From assembly GCA_038246255.1 (NCBI GenBank), contig JBBRWC010000009.1, forward strand, positions 1 through 64,000: a DNA stretch of 64,000 nt, given 5' to 3'. The notes below the pieces were generated by a model that worked only from the letters and a program-made list of their open reading frames with translations, did no database searches and had not been told where the DNA came from. The number at the start of each line of letters is the position of its first letter. Positions within the stretch are counted from its first letter, which is position 1. This DNA is from RI-242 sp038246255. Its GTDB lineage: Bacteria; Planctomycetota; UBA1135; GCA-002686595. Below are positions 9,073 to 17,638 of the stretch, in pieces. A program made the translations under genes and the position numbers.

Positions 9073-9093
9073 GGGGGCCGCCTTAGGGCCCCC
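9073..9093 (+). terminator. 7-bp GC hairpin after response regulator
   Basis: GGGGGCC, a 7-base loop, then GGCCCCC, starting 10 bases after the response-regulator stop. No T-tract follows. Could terminate or attenuate before the kinase gene. Confidence 0.4.
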
Positions 9094-9268
9094 AGCCGCT
9101 TCCCGCTAGCGCCTGGCGCCTAGCGCGGTAAAGCACGGCGGCGCGCGGGAACTCCACCCAAGCTCTCCCCGGCGTGGTGCCGCCCCCACCACGCCGTCGC
9201 AGCCGCGCGGGCCGTCCACCTCGATCGTCCCCGCGATCCCCCACCCGCCCTAGCCCCCGAGGCGCCAC

Positions 9269-11134
9269 TTGGCTCGCCCCAGCCGCAAGCGCACGGCCCT
9301 GTTGCTCTACGGCATCCTTCTTGTGCTGCCTACGGTGGTGCTCGGGGGACTGCACTGGCATCAGCTGTGGTTAGACCACCAGCTCGCGCTTGCGAACCTC
9401 CCGCTCGAGGCCGCGGCGGCGACCGAGCGCTTCGCGGAGCGCATCCGTGCGCCCCTCGAGGAGTTGCTCGAGGCAGAGGCCCAACGGCGCTTCGACGAGT
9501 ACGCGCCGCTGCTCATCGACCACGAGTTGGCTCAAAATGTGCCCGAGTTTGCACTGAGCCCGCTCGCGAGCGCCCCTGCGAGACCGGGCATCCTCGGTTG
9601 GTTCGCGGCGGACATGCGGCCCTACGTGAACTGGAGTTCTGGCCCGCCCGCGTCGCCGATCCATGTGCAGTACGGCCGCGGGCCGACACCCGGCGAGCCC
9701 CTCATTGCCGAACGCATCGCCGACGCGAACGCGGTGCTCCTGCACAACGTCGAGATCGGTTTCCTCGCGCGCACGGCACGGCTCTCCAAGCACACCCTCG
9801 CCCAGGTGCCCTGGCAGGTGATCGCGGGCCACCTCGTCCAGTTCCACGCCGGCGTGGGTGGTGCCCAGGCGCCGTCCCCCTGCTTCGCCGAATGGGCTGG
9901 AACACTGGTCGACCGCAGTGAGCCGATCGTCACGACGGATTTTTTCCTCGAGATTGTGTCCGGCCCTGACGGGCGGCCGGTGGCGTCGGCGACGCGGCGT
10001 GTGCTTCCCGAGGACGTGCCACGCGGGAAACCCGAGTTGGGCGACTGCGGCGAACGGCTCCACCGCGACTTCTACGTCGTGCAGGGATTCCTGCTGGACA
10101 TCGATTGGCTTTTTGGCAGCCTGCCGCAGGAACTCGCGAGCACCCTGACGCCCCGGGAGCGCTATCTCGCGCCCGGTGCGCCCCTAGCCGACGTGGACGC
10201 GGATTTGGTGCACCGCATCGACCTCGCCGAGCGCTTGGGTTTCGCGGCCCCCGCCGAACTTTTGAGAGAACGCCGCGTGCTCGGTCTCGTGCTCGAGCAA
10301 GGCACGATCGACCGCAGCTTCCGCGCCCAATTGCTGCGCTTCCTCGGGGTCGCGGCGATGCTCGTCCTGTCCCTCGGGACCGGCCTTGGACTCCTGCTCT
10401 TCAACGTCAACCGCGAGCTCGAGCGCGCCGAGCGCACACGCAACTTCGTCGCCGCCGTCACCCACGAACTGCGCACACCGCTCTCGACGATCGCCCTACA
10501 CGTCGAAATGCTTGTCGAGGGCTGGGCCCAAAGCCCCGAACGCCGTCAGGAGTACTACTTGCGCATCGCGCGCGAGACGCAGCGCTTGACGACACTCGTC
10601 GAGCGCGTCCTTGAGAAGAGCCGCCTGTCGCGAACGCTTGCGGACAACCGGCCCGAGGGGGGCGACGAGGTCGGCGACCTCTCCCAAGCCGTTCGCACGG
10701 TGGGGCCGTTGCTCGCGGCGGCGGATCCCCGCGGCGTGCTCGACGTCGAATACGAACTCGGCGCGGACCTCGGGCTCGTGCGACTCAACCAGGAGGCGAT
10801 TACGAGCATCGTCGTCAACCTCGTTGAAAACGCGCGCAAGTACGCACCCGTCGGCCCGGGCGGTGAACCGATCCTCGTCCGCACTCTTAGCGCGGGTCCG
10901 CACGTGTTCATCGAGGTCCTCGATCGCGGGCCCGGCGTGCCGGAGGCCGAGCGAGAGCGCATTTTCGAAGCCTTCTACCGAATGGGGAACGAAGCCACCC
11001 GAACCTCGACGGGGACGGGGCTCGGCCTGCACCTGGTGGACTTGCAGTCACGCGCGCTCGGCGGGCGTGCTTGGGTCGAGGCGCGGTCCGGGGGCGGATC
11101 GATCTTCAAGGTTCGGTTGCCCAAACGGGCCTAG
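9269..11134 (+). CDS. Membrane sensor histidine kinase
   Basis: 621 residues from a TTG at 9269; no ATG or GTG in this frame precedes the first membrane helix (about 9-28). A long extracytoplasmic sensor region runs to a second helix at about 356-377 (FLGVAAMLVLSLGTGLGLLLF). A HisKA dimerisation domain follows with the phospho-His in AVTHELRTPLS (H399). The HATPase domain has the N box NLVENARKYA (about 517), DRGPGVP and the GTGLGLHLV G box. It senses an unknown periplasmic signal and phosphorylates the response regulator encoded just upstream. The sensor domain is not one I recognise and contains a Cys in each half (C212 and C256 by approximate count). Confidence 0.9.
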   Translation: MARPSRKRTALLLYGILLVLPTVVLGGLHWHQLWLDHQLALANLPLEAAAATERFAERIRAPLEELLEAEAQRRFDEYAPLLIDHELAQNVPEFALSPLASAPARPGILGWFAADMRPYVNWSSGPPASPIHVQYGRGPTPGEPLIAERIADANAVLLHNVEIGFLARTARLSKHTLAQVPWQVIAGHLVQFHAGVGGAQAPSPCFAEWAGTLVDRSEPIVTTDFFLEIVSGPDGRPVASATRRVLPEDVPRGKPELGDCGERLHRDFYVVQGFLLDIDWLFGSLPQELASTLTPRERYLAPGAPLADVDADLVHRIDLAERLGFAAPAELLRERRVLGLVLEQGTIDRSFRAQLLRFLGVAAMLVLSLGTGLGLLLFNVNRELERAERTRNFVAAVTHELRTPLSTIALHVEMLVEGWAQSPERRQEYYLRIARETQRLTTLVERVLEKSRLSRTLADNRPEGGDEVGDLSQAVRTVGPLLAAADPRGVLDVEYELGADLGLVRLNQEAITSIVVNLVENARKYAPVGPGGEPILVRTLSAGPHVFIEVLDRGPGVPEAERERIFEAFYRMGNEATRTSTGTGLGLHLVDLQSRALGGRAWVEARSGGGSIFKVRLPKRA

Positions 11135-11328
11135 CCCGCCGATGGGGATGGGAGCGGCGTCGCGCGCCGAAAGACCGTCGCGATCGAGCGGCCCGGCGTC
11201 GATTCCGGGATAGACTTTTGGCGCCCACGCAGCGGCGGCGTTCCGCCGGACCCCGCGCGGGCCGTTTTCGACTCCAAAAAGACGGATCTGGCTCGTCCGC
11301 AGCCTAATTCGCCCCCCGAGCGCCTTTC

Positions 11329-12732
11329 ATGCACACCGTCGTCCTCGGAGCCGGCCTGGCCGGACTTTCCACCGCCTACGAGCTCGCCAAAGCCGGGACC
11401 CGCGTCACTGTCGTGGAGCGGAATGACTTTGCCGGGGGCCTGGCGTGCTCCTGGCAGACGGCGGGGTATTGGCTCGACCACGGGCCGCACCGCTTCCACA
11501 GCCGCGACGAAGAGCTCGTGCGCCACTTCTACGAAGTGCTCGACAACGAGGTCGTGATCCGCGACCGCATGTCGCGCATCTACATGCAGGGCAAGTTCTT
11601 CGACTACCCGCTGAAGGCGATGAACGTCCTGAAGAGCCTGCCGCCGCGGCTCCTTGTGCGCTCCTGTTGGGACTACGCCTGGATCCGCTTCACCCAGGTC
11701 TTCAAGAAGATCCCCGACGACAACTTCGAAAACTGGGTCCTCAAGCGCTTCGGGCGGACGCTCTACGAGATGTTCTTCGGCACCTACACGTCGAAGGCGT
11801 GGAAGATGCCCTGCACCGAAATCAGCGCCGACTGGGCGAGCCAGCGCATCAGCCAGGCGAACCTGTGGGACACCATCGTCAAGACGCTCAACCCGCCGCG
11901 CGAGGGTGAGGTCCGCAGCCTCGTCAGCGAGTTTTGGTACCCCGCCGACGGGGGCATCGGCCAACTCGGACGCAAGTACGCCGAGAAGATCCGCGCGATG
12001 GGCGGCGAAGTGCTGCTCGAAACCCCGCTCGAGCGCATCGAAGTCGAAAACGGCGTCGCGAAGCGCGTGATCTGCCGCAACAAGGACGGCAGCGAACTCG
12101 TGCTCGAGCCGACGGAAGTCGTCAACACGATCCCGCTCCAGCGGATGCTGGAAGCGCTGCGTCCGGAGGTCTCCGCGGAGGTCAAGCAGGCGATCGGCAA
12201 CCTGCGCCACCTCGGCATCGTGTTTGTCTACCTCGAGATCGACAAACCGACGGTGTCCCCGGACCACTGGGTGTACCTGCCGGAAAAACACCTGACGATC
12301 CACCGCATCTGCGAGTTCAAGAACTTCTCGGACAACTCCGCACCGGGCAACAAAACCGTCGTGTGCTGCGAGATCACGTGCAACGTTGGCGACGAGCACT
12401 GGCGCTTGAACCTGGAAGCAGCGGCGAAGATCGCCGAGCAGGACCTGATCAAAGTCGGATTGCTCCAGCCGGGCATTTCGCGCGGCATCGACATGCACAA
12501 GCTGCCCTACGCGTATCCCGTGTACGACCTCACGTACAAGGCGAACCTCGACACGCTCAAGAAGGCGGTGCGCAAGGTCAAGAACCTGCGCACCACCGGG
12601 CGCCAAGGGTTGTACCGCTACAACAACATGGACCACTCCATCGCGATGGGCCGGCGGACCGCAAAGACGCTGCTGAAGGCCGGTGACGGTCAAGCGGACG
12701 AAGTGGCCGCCGGTCAGGAGTACTTCGGTTGA
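11329..12732 (+). CDS. FAD-dependent NAD(P)-binding amine-oxidase-like oxidoreductase
   Basis: 467 residues. The N-terminal dinucleotide fold is clear: VVLGAGLAGLSTAYELAKAG then VTVVE (residues 4-30), followed by GG and the DHGPHRFH stretch typical of FAD-binding amine oxidase/phytoene desaturase/UDP-galactopyranose-mutase-like proteins. The family includes protoporphyrinogen oxidase-like enzymes, and its members in polysaccharide clusters are often annotated as carotenoid or sugar oxidoreductases. The substrate cannot be assigned. Its stop overlaps the TTG of the next methyltransferase (TTGA at 12729-12732), so the two are translationally coupled and likely act on the same glycan or lipid. 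A -10-like TAGACT occurs at 11211-11216. Confidence 0.82.
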   Translation: MHTVVLGAGLAGLSTAYELAKAGTRVTVVERNDFAGGLACSWQTAGYWLDHGPHRFHSRDEELVRHFYEVLDNEVVIRDRMSRIYMQGKFFDYPLKAMNVLKSLPPRLLVRSCWDYAWIRFTQVFKKIPDDNFENWVLKRFGRTLYEMFFGTYTSKAWKMPCTEISADWASQRISQANLWDTIVKTLNPPREGEVRSLVSEFWYPADGGIGQLGRKYAEKIRAMGGEVLLETPLERIEVENGVAKRVICRNKDGSELVLEPTEVVNTIPLQRMLEALRPEVSAEVKQAIGNLRHLGIVFVYLEIDKPTVSPDHWVYLPEKHLTIHRICEFKNFSDNSAPGNKTVVCCEITCNVGDEHWRLNLEAAAKIAEQDLIKVGLLQPGISRGIDMHKLPYAYPVYDLTYKANLDTLKKAVRKVKNLRTTGRQGLYRYNNMDHSIAMGRRTAKTLLKAGDGQADEVAAGQEYFG

Positions 12733-13655
12733 TCGAGGTCCCCGGACTGGCGAATAGCGTCAGCCCGGAACGCTTGGCCGACGTCGCCTGCGGGCTCTGC
12801 GGTAGCCCGCGGCGCCGCGTAGACTTCACCGACGGGCCGTTCTCGGTCGTCATTTGCTCCGACTGCGGCTTGACCTACGTCACTCCGCGGCTCGCTCCCG
12901 GAGCTTTGATCGCCGAGGTCTACGACGAGGGTTACTGGAGCTCAAGCGCTGCCAAGGACCGCGGTTACTCGGACTACCGCTCGGATGCGCCGCTCTACCT
13001 TGCGACCTACCGCAAGCGGTTGAGTGTCGTGCGCCGGCACTTCGCGCGCGCGGGGCGTGTGCTCGACGTCGGCTGCGCCGCGGGATATTTCCTCAGCGTG
13101 ATGCGCGACGCGGGCTGGGACGTCACCGGCGTCGAGCCCTCCGACGCCATCCGCACGCAGGCGATCGAACGGATCGGCGCCGAACGGGTCCACGGGGGCC
13201 TGCTGCAGGACGTACCGCTGGCGAAGGGCTCCTTCGACCTCATCACCTTCTGGGACGTGATCGAGCACATCCCCGATCCGGTTGCGGCCCTCGCTTACGC
13301 GCGCACCCTGCTCGCCCCCGGCGGAAAGCTGTTGGTCGAGACGCAAAACGTCAGTAGCCGCGCCGCGCGGATGCTGGGCAAAGCCTGGCAGCACTACAAA
13401 CACGCTGAGCACATTTACCACTTCAACCCGCGCACGATCGACGACCTGCTGCGCCGGGCGGGATTCCGCATCCTCGAAAACAGCCCGCGCCTTGGCGGCA
13501 AGTACGTCTCCTTGGGTTTCGTGGCGGAGCGCGCCGCGCGATTGCACCCCGCGCTTTCGTTCCTGCTCGCGCCCCTCAAGCTGGTCTCGCGGGCGTCGGT
13601 GTACGTCAACCTGTACGACGAGATGATCGTCGTGGCCGAACCCGCTGGCGCGTAA
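12729..13655 (+). CDS. SAM methyltransferase with N-terminal zinc-binding motif
   Basis: 308 residues from a TTG that overlaps the previous stop as TTGA. Residues about 21-47 form a small zinc knuckle (CGLCGS, then CSDCGLTYV), as in many sugar C-methyltransferases and their relatives. The Rossmann methyltransferase core follows with motif I VLDVGCAAGYFLS (about 112-124), GVEPSD and the FDLITFWDVIEHI motif (about 168-180). The C-terminal region (GGKYVSLGFVAER) resembles type 11/12 methyltransferases from O-antigen clusters. Substrate unknown; a sugar or lipid-linked sugar is the best guess from context. Cotranscribed with the oxidoreductase before it and the methyltransferase 8 bases after it. 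Confidence 0.85.
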   Translation: MIEVPGLANSVSPERLADVACGLCGSPRRRVDFTDGPFSVVICSDCGLTYVTPRLAPGALIAEVYDEGYWSSSAAKDRGYSDYRSDAPLYLATYRKRLSVVRRHFARAGRVLDVGCAAGYFLSVMRDAGWDVTGVEPSDAIRTQAIERIGAERVHGGLLQDVPLAKGSFDLITFWDVIEHIPDPVAALAYARTLLAPGGKLLVETQNVSSRAARMLGKAWQHYKHAEHIYHFNPRTIDDLLRRAGFRILENSPRLGGKYVSLGFVAERAARLHPALSFLLAPLKLVSRASVYVNLYDEMIVVAEPAGA

Positions 13656-13663
13656 CAGGCGAC

Positions 13664-14422
13664 GTGGACCCCAAGGCCTACCAACAGTTTTTGGAGCTCG
13701 AGCGCGACCATTGGTGGTTCCGCGGTCGCCGCAGCGTGTACTTCGGACTCCTGCGCCACGAGCTCGGATCCACGCGCCCGCGCCGCGTCCTTGACCTCGG
13801 CTGCGGCATGGGAGGCTTCCTGGATGGCCTGCAGGATCTTGGCGAGCGCGTCTACCCCAGCGACATCAGCGTTGAAAGCCTCGCGCGCTGCCGCGAGCGC
13901 GGCCATCCCGACGGCGTCGTTTCGAGCGGTTACGCATTGCCCTACGGCGACGGGGTTTTCGACCTCGTTTGCATGTTCGACGCCATTGAGCACATCCCCG
14001 ACGACAACCGCGTCATGCGCGAGGTCGCGCGTGTGCTCGCGCCCGGGGGCCGGGTCTTCGTCAGCGTTCCCGCGTACCAGTTCCTGTTCGCGAACAACGA
14101 TCGTGTCGCCCAGCACCAGCGCCGTTACACCCGCGGCCGGATTGCGCGGGTCTTCGAACAGGCCGGGCTCGAGGTCGTGCGCAACAGCCACTCGAACATC
14201 TTCCTGTTCCCACTGATCCTGCCCGCCGTGCTCGCGGTTAAGGCGCTCGAGACGGTTTTCCAAAGGGAAGCGTCGAGCGACCACACAAACCTCTCGTGGC
14301 CGATGCCGCGCATCGCCCACGACGCGCTGCACGCCGCGTTCGCCGCGGAGTTGCCACTGACACGTCGCTTCGATTGGCCCGCGGGCCACTCGATCTGCGC
14401 GCTCGCGCGCCGGCCCGGCTGA
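13664..14422 (+). CDS. Class I SAM methyltransferase, paralogue of the 6620 gene
   Basis: 252 residues from a GTG at 13664, 8 bases after the preceding stop. The N-terminus reads DPKAYQQFLELERDHWWFRG, matching the DPAAYGEMRELEDHHWWF region of the gene at 6620. Motif I is VLDLGCGMGGFLDG (about 43-56) and the acidic FDAIEHIPDD region lies at about 106-115. It ends the plus-strand glycan cluster and converges with the PpiD-like gene 30 bases away. Two diverged copies of the same methyltransferase bracketing the cluster suggest two similar methylation steps on related intermediates. The acceptor is unknown. Confidence 0.85.
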   Translation: MDPKAYQQFLELERDHWWFRGRRSVYFGLLRHELGSTRPRRVLDLGCGMGGFLDGLQDLGERVYPSDISVESLARCRERGHPDGVVSSGYALPYGDGVFDLVCMFDAIEHIPDDNRVMREVARVLAPGGRVFVSVPAYQFLFANNDRVAQHQRRYTRGRIARVFEQAGLEVVRNSHSNIFLFPLILPAVLAVKALETVFQREASSDHTNLSWPMPRIAHDALHAAFAAELPLTRRFDWPAGHSICALARRPG

Positions 14423-14452
14423 TCCGCGAGCGCGGCGCGCGGCGACGCGGTG

Positions 14453-16417
14453 TTACGGAGCTTCCGGGCTCTGCGCCTTCAGATGGGCGAGCGGGTCTTC
14501 CTCGGGACGCTCTTGCGACGTGATGCGGATCTGGTAGCGCTCGCGCAGCTTGTCGTCGGAGAAGGGGTCGGCCCCGAGCATCCAGTCGAACTCCGCGCGC
14601 TGGCGCGCATCAAAGAGGATCGACGTGAAGTCGCCCGGCTTCATACGGTCCAGCGGAACTTCGCGCTCGCCCGCCGAACGGGCCAGGAGCACGTAGCGGC
14701 CATCCGGCGACGACAGGGGCTCGCTGAGCTCGCCCTCTCCGAGACCGAGGAAGCCGGCGCGGGTGCGCAGAATGGCGTGGGCCGGCGAAGCGGCTTCGGC
14801 GTCGATGTCCGGTGGCGCGCCGCTGTCGAGCCAGTCGCGTCGCCCGACGGTCAGTCCCGCGGCTTCGACGGTGCTCGTGAAGTCTTCGGCGGACGCACGC
14901 GGGGCCGGCGTGGAATCGTCGCCCACTGCGTCGGTTTCGCCTTCGGCGGGCGCGGCGGGTTCTGCGACGAAGCGTGCGCGCAGGTCGTTGAGCTCCTGGG
15001 TGGCGAGTTCCTTCGCGCGGGTGTCGGCCCAGTCGGAGAGCACCCGATCGCGGATGGCGCTGAACGCGGGAACGCTGGGCGGCAACTGCTCGTTCGTACG
15101 CGCAAGCGTGAGGCCGGCGCGCTCGACGATGATGCCGCTGCTGAACGCCCCCGCACCAAGGCGCGTGAGTTGGCCCGCGGCGTAGGTTCCCCCGAGGCCA
15201 CCGCGCTCGCGCCACTCCAGTTGGGTCAGCGCCTGCTCGGGCGCGTCGCGCTCAAGACCAAGGCGCTCCGCTTCGGCCGCAAGGTCGATGGTTTCGCCCG
15301 CGGCGATGCGCGTGTCGAGGTCCGTCTTAAAAGAGCGCAGGGCGGCCAGCAGCTGGGCCTCGCGCACGGTCTGCTCGGCGACGTCCTCGTAAGGGCGATA
15401 AGCCGCGTCTTTGGAGCCCTCGGGTGCGAGAAAGCGTGCGTAGGCGAAATCGTCGTAGTACTTGCGACCGCGCGCGACCGGATCCACGTCGTCGCCATCG
15501 GGGTAGGCCAAGAGGAGCTCGGGATACTCTTGATCCCCGTCCAAAAGGACACCAACGAGTTCGGCGCGCGTGCGCGCGGGACCCTCGTAACGTCGGCGTT
15601 CGCCTTCGCTGAGGCCGTCGAACCAGGCCGACAGGGTGGCGTCGTCCGGGTTTTCGGCGAGCGCGGCGTCGCGGTACGACGCGGAGTCGACGAGCGTGTA
15701 TTCGAAGGCGGTTTCCTTGCGGCGCTCGCGCCACAGGCTTTCGATCGAATCCGAGCTGGGTTGGGTGGCGAGCACCCCCATCAGCGAGCGGAAGCGCATC
15801 GCGCGCATCATGCGGCGCAGTGTGTCCTCGAACTCGCGCACTCCGATGCCCGCCATGTTCCGGACGCGGCTTTCGTACGCCGCGACACCGCCCATGGCCG
15901 CCGCGAACTGACGCAGTTGTTCGACGAGTTCTTCGTCGGTGGTGCGGACGCCCGCATCGAGGGCCAGTGTATCGAGCACGAGGTACCTGGCGAGCCCCGC
16001 GTCCTCGAGGTTGCTGCCACCGCCGCTCAACATGCTCTCGGTGAGGCCGAAGCGGCGCTTTTCCCGCATCCACTCACGGGAGTGGTATTCGACAACTCCG
16101 ACACCGGGCCGCTGCCAGGACATCTCGAGCCGGTTGCCACCGGCACCGCCCGACTGGGGCAGGTAGTCGAGGACGACGAATACGGCCGTCAGGAAAATCA
16201 AAAGGAAGATGAGCAGGGCGTAGGTGGCCTTGCTGCGTCCACGCGGCACCTTGAGGATGTCCTCGGCCTCATGGAAGTCCTTAGCGGTCGGTTCCGCGTG
16301 CTCGATGTCGGCCGGGGCGCCGGAGCTGGCGGGCTCCGAGCCCGTGTTCGAGGTCGAGGGCACCGACGCGATGGAGTGTGCCGGGGGGGTGGTGTGCTTG
16401 CGGGACTTGGATGACAT
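14453..16417 (-). CDS. PpiD/SurA-like membrane-anchored periplasmic chaperone
   Basis: 654 residues. A 65-residue Ser/Pro/Thr-rich cytoplasmic tail precedes one transmembrane helix (about 67-86, LLIFLLIFLTAVFVVLDYL). The long helical periplasmic part resembles the SurA N-terminal/PpiD chaperone core, including the FGLTES region at about 121 and repeated basic-acidic helices. A C-terminal segment with LDRMKPGDFTSILFDARQ may be a degenerate parvulin domain, but I cannot see the full set of catalytic residues. Likely role: folding of secreted or outer-membrane proteins. It is oriented with scpB 139 bases downstream. A TACAAT at 16488-16493 (minus) is a plausible -10 box. Confidence 0.72.
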   Translation of the reverse strand: MSSKSRKHTTPPAHSIASVPSTSNTGSEPASSGAPADIEHAEPTAKDFHEAEDILKVPRGRSKATYALLIFLLIFLTAVFVVLDYLPQSGGAGGNRLEMSWQRPGVGVVEYHSREWMREKRRFGLTESMLSGGGSNLEDAGLARYLVLDTLALDAGVRTTDEELVEQLRQFAAAMGGVAAYESRVRNMAGIGVREFEDTLRRMMRAMRFRSLMGVLATQPSSDSIESLWRERRKETAFEYTLVDSASYRDAALAENPDDATLSAWFDGLSEGERRRYEGPARTRAELVGVLLDGDQEYPELLLAYPDGDDVDPVARGRKYYDDFAYARFLAPEGSKDAAYRPYEDVAEQTVREAQLLAALRSFKTDLDTRIAAGETIDLAAEAERLGLERDAPEQALTQLEWRERGGLGGTYAAGQLTRLGAGAFSSGIIVERAGLTLARTNEQLPPSVPAFSAIRDRVLSDWADTRAKELATQELNDLRARFVAEPAAPAEGETDAVGDDSTPAPRASAEDFTSTVEAAGLTVGRRDWLDSGAPPDIDAEAASPAHAILRTRAGFLGLGEGELSEPLSSPDGRYVLLARSAGEREVPLDRMKPGDFTSILFDARQRAEFDWMLGADPFSDDKLRERYQIRITSQERPEEDPLAHLKAQSPEAP

Positions 16418-16487
16418 CGACGGGTTCCTGGGGCGCGCGCGTCCGGGCAGGGCGGCCGGAGGCGCGCGGCCGGCAAAGGGGCGGCGG

Positions 16488-16493
16488 ATTGTA
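16488..16493 (-). promoter_or_regulatory. Candidate -10 box (TACAAT) upstream of PpiD-like gene
   Basis: On the minus strand TACAAT lies 70 bases before the ATG at 16417. No good -35 element is seen. Confidence 0.3.
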
Positions 16494-16555
16494 GCGGCCT
16501 GGGAGCGCAGGAGAGCCCCGCGAGCGCTGAGAAGGCCACGCAGAGCCCGGGAGGT

Positions 16556-17449
16556 TCAGTCCCGGGCGAGCTCGCCGTCGCGGGGCAGGTCCTCGAGGCG
16601 CGCAAGGCCGAAGCGGTCGAGGAATTCGCGCGTCGTCCCGTAGAGCAGGGGCGAGCCCGGCTGGTCTGCGCGCCCCGCCACGCGCGCGAGCCCGCGGTCG
16701 ACGAGCGTGCGCAAGATCGGGCCCGCTTGGACCCCGCGGATGGCCTCGATCTCCCCTTTGGTCACCGGCTGGCGGTAGGCGATGATCGCAAGGGTCTCGA
16801 GGCCAGCGGGGCTGATGCGCTCGGTCTTGCGGGAGTTGAAGAGCTGCCCGACGAGGTCGCTGAGCAACGCATCCGTGGCGTAGCGCCAACCGCCGGCGAT
16901 TTCCGCCAACACGACCCCGAGGCCCGCTTCGACGAGGCGCTCGGCGAGGGCCTCGAGCGCCCCGCGGACCCTCCCGTGGCTCGACTCCCCCACCAGCGCC
17001 GCGAGGCGGCCCGTGGAAAGGGGCTCGGGCGACGCGAGGACGAGCGCCGAAAGGGCGCGCAGCAGCGTGGCGTCGTCCAGGCCGTCGTCCTCCGCGAGCG
17101 CGGTGTCGACCTCGACATCGGGCGATACTTCGGCCTCGGCGACTTCGGCCTCGGCGACTTCGGCCTCGGCGACTTCGGCCTCGGCGACATCACAGGGGCC
17201 ACCCTCGACTTCCTCCGCGGCGGGCGTTACCTCGTCCGGAGCGCTGTTTGCTGCCACTCGCCCCGCGTCCCCGAAAACGGCCGACTCCGCGGCGGCCCAG
17301 GGGTCCTCGGCGGCTTTGGGCGCGGTGGCGGGCTTGGGCTCCTTCGCCAAAACCTTATCGGGGCCCTTCGGCGCGCCTGTGCCCTCGCCCTTCACCGCGG
17401 CTTCGGCCTCGGCCCAGGGATCGGGATCTGCGTCGGATGCGAGAGCCAT
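16556..17449 (-). CDS. scpB: SMC-ScpA-ScpB condensin subunit ScpB, with long acidic N-terminal extension
   Basis: 297 residues. Residues about 125-290 are a standard ScpB double winged-helix protein: LLRALSALVLASPEPLSTGRL start, the NSRKTERISPAGLETLAIIAY stretch (split here around the conserved LSPAALETLAIIAY-type motif), QPVTKGEIEAIRGV and the final LLYGTTREFLDRFGL. It binds the SMC-kleisin complex to organise the chromosome. The first 120 residues are Ala/Glu/Pro-rich and contain four exact copies of a 15-bp unit (17128-17187) encoding AEAEV. This tail is absent from ordinary ScpB proteins (about 180-200 residues) and is probably disordered. The ATG at 17449 is chosen; a longer frame upstream lacks protein character. 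Confidence 0.93.
   Translation of the reverse strand: MALASDADPDPWAEAEAAVKGEGTGAPKGPDKVLAKEPKPATAPKAAEDPWAAAESAVFGDAGRVAANSAPDEVTPAAEEVEGGPCDVAEAEVAEAEVAEAEVAEAEVSPDVEVDTALAEDDGLDDATLLRALSALVLASPEPLSTGRLAALVGESSHGRVRGALEALAERLVEAGLGVVLAEIAGGWRYATDALLSDLVGQLFNSRKTERISPAGLETLAIIAYRQPVTKGEIEAIRGVQAGPILRTLVDRGLARVAGRADQPGSPLLYGTTREFLDRFGLARLEDLPRDGELARD
17128..17187. repeat. Four exact 15-bp tandem repeats inside scpB
   Basis: The unit CTTCGGCCTCGGCGA occurs four times end to end and encodes AEAEV repeats in the disordered N-terminal tail of ScpB. Exact identity between copies implies recent slippage. Confidence 0.95.
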
Positions 17450-17638
17450 CGGCAAAGCATCGCGCCCGCCCCTATGCCCGGTCAAGCGCAACGTGGGGCA
17501 AGCGGCGCGGGGAGCGCGTGACGCAGGTTCGCCGTGGAATTCCACGACGCAGCCGCGTCTCAACTCGCAGCAGGCCTTCAGCGCCGGGTGCGCCTCGCCG
17601 GGCTCTGACCGCTGGGTGCGCGGCGAATGCCTCCGCGG

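Noticed and set aside
11131..12693. A 520-codon minus-strand frame opposite the FAD oxidoreductase
   Set aside because: Acidic, Val/Asp/Arg-rich mirror of the true gene. The plus strand has clear dinucleotide-fold motifs.
14450..16414. A 654-codon open frame on the plus strand exactly opposite the PpiD-like gene
   Set aside because: High GC with G/C at third positions leaves the antisense frame open. Its product is a low-complexity Arg/Gly/Val-rich sequence with no signal peptide or motif.
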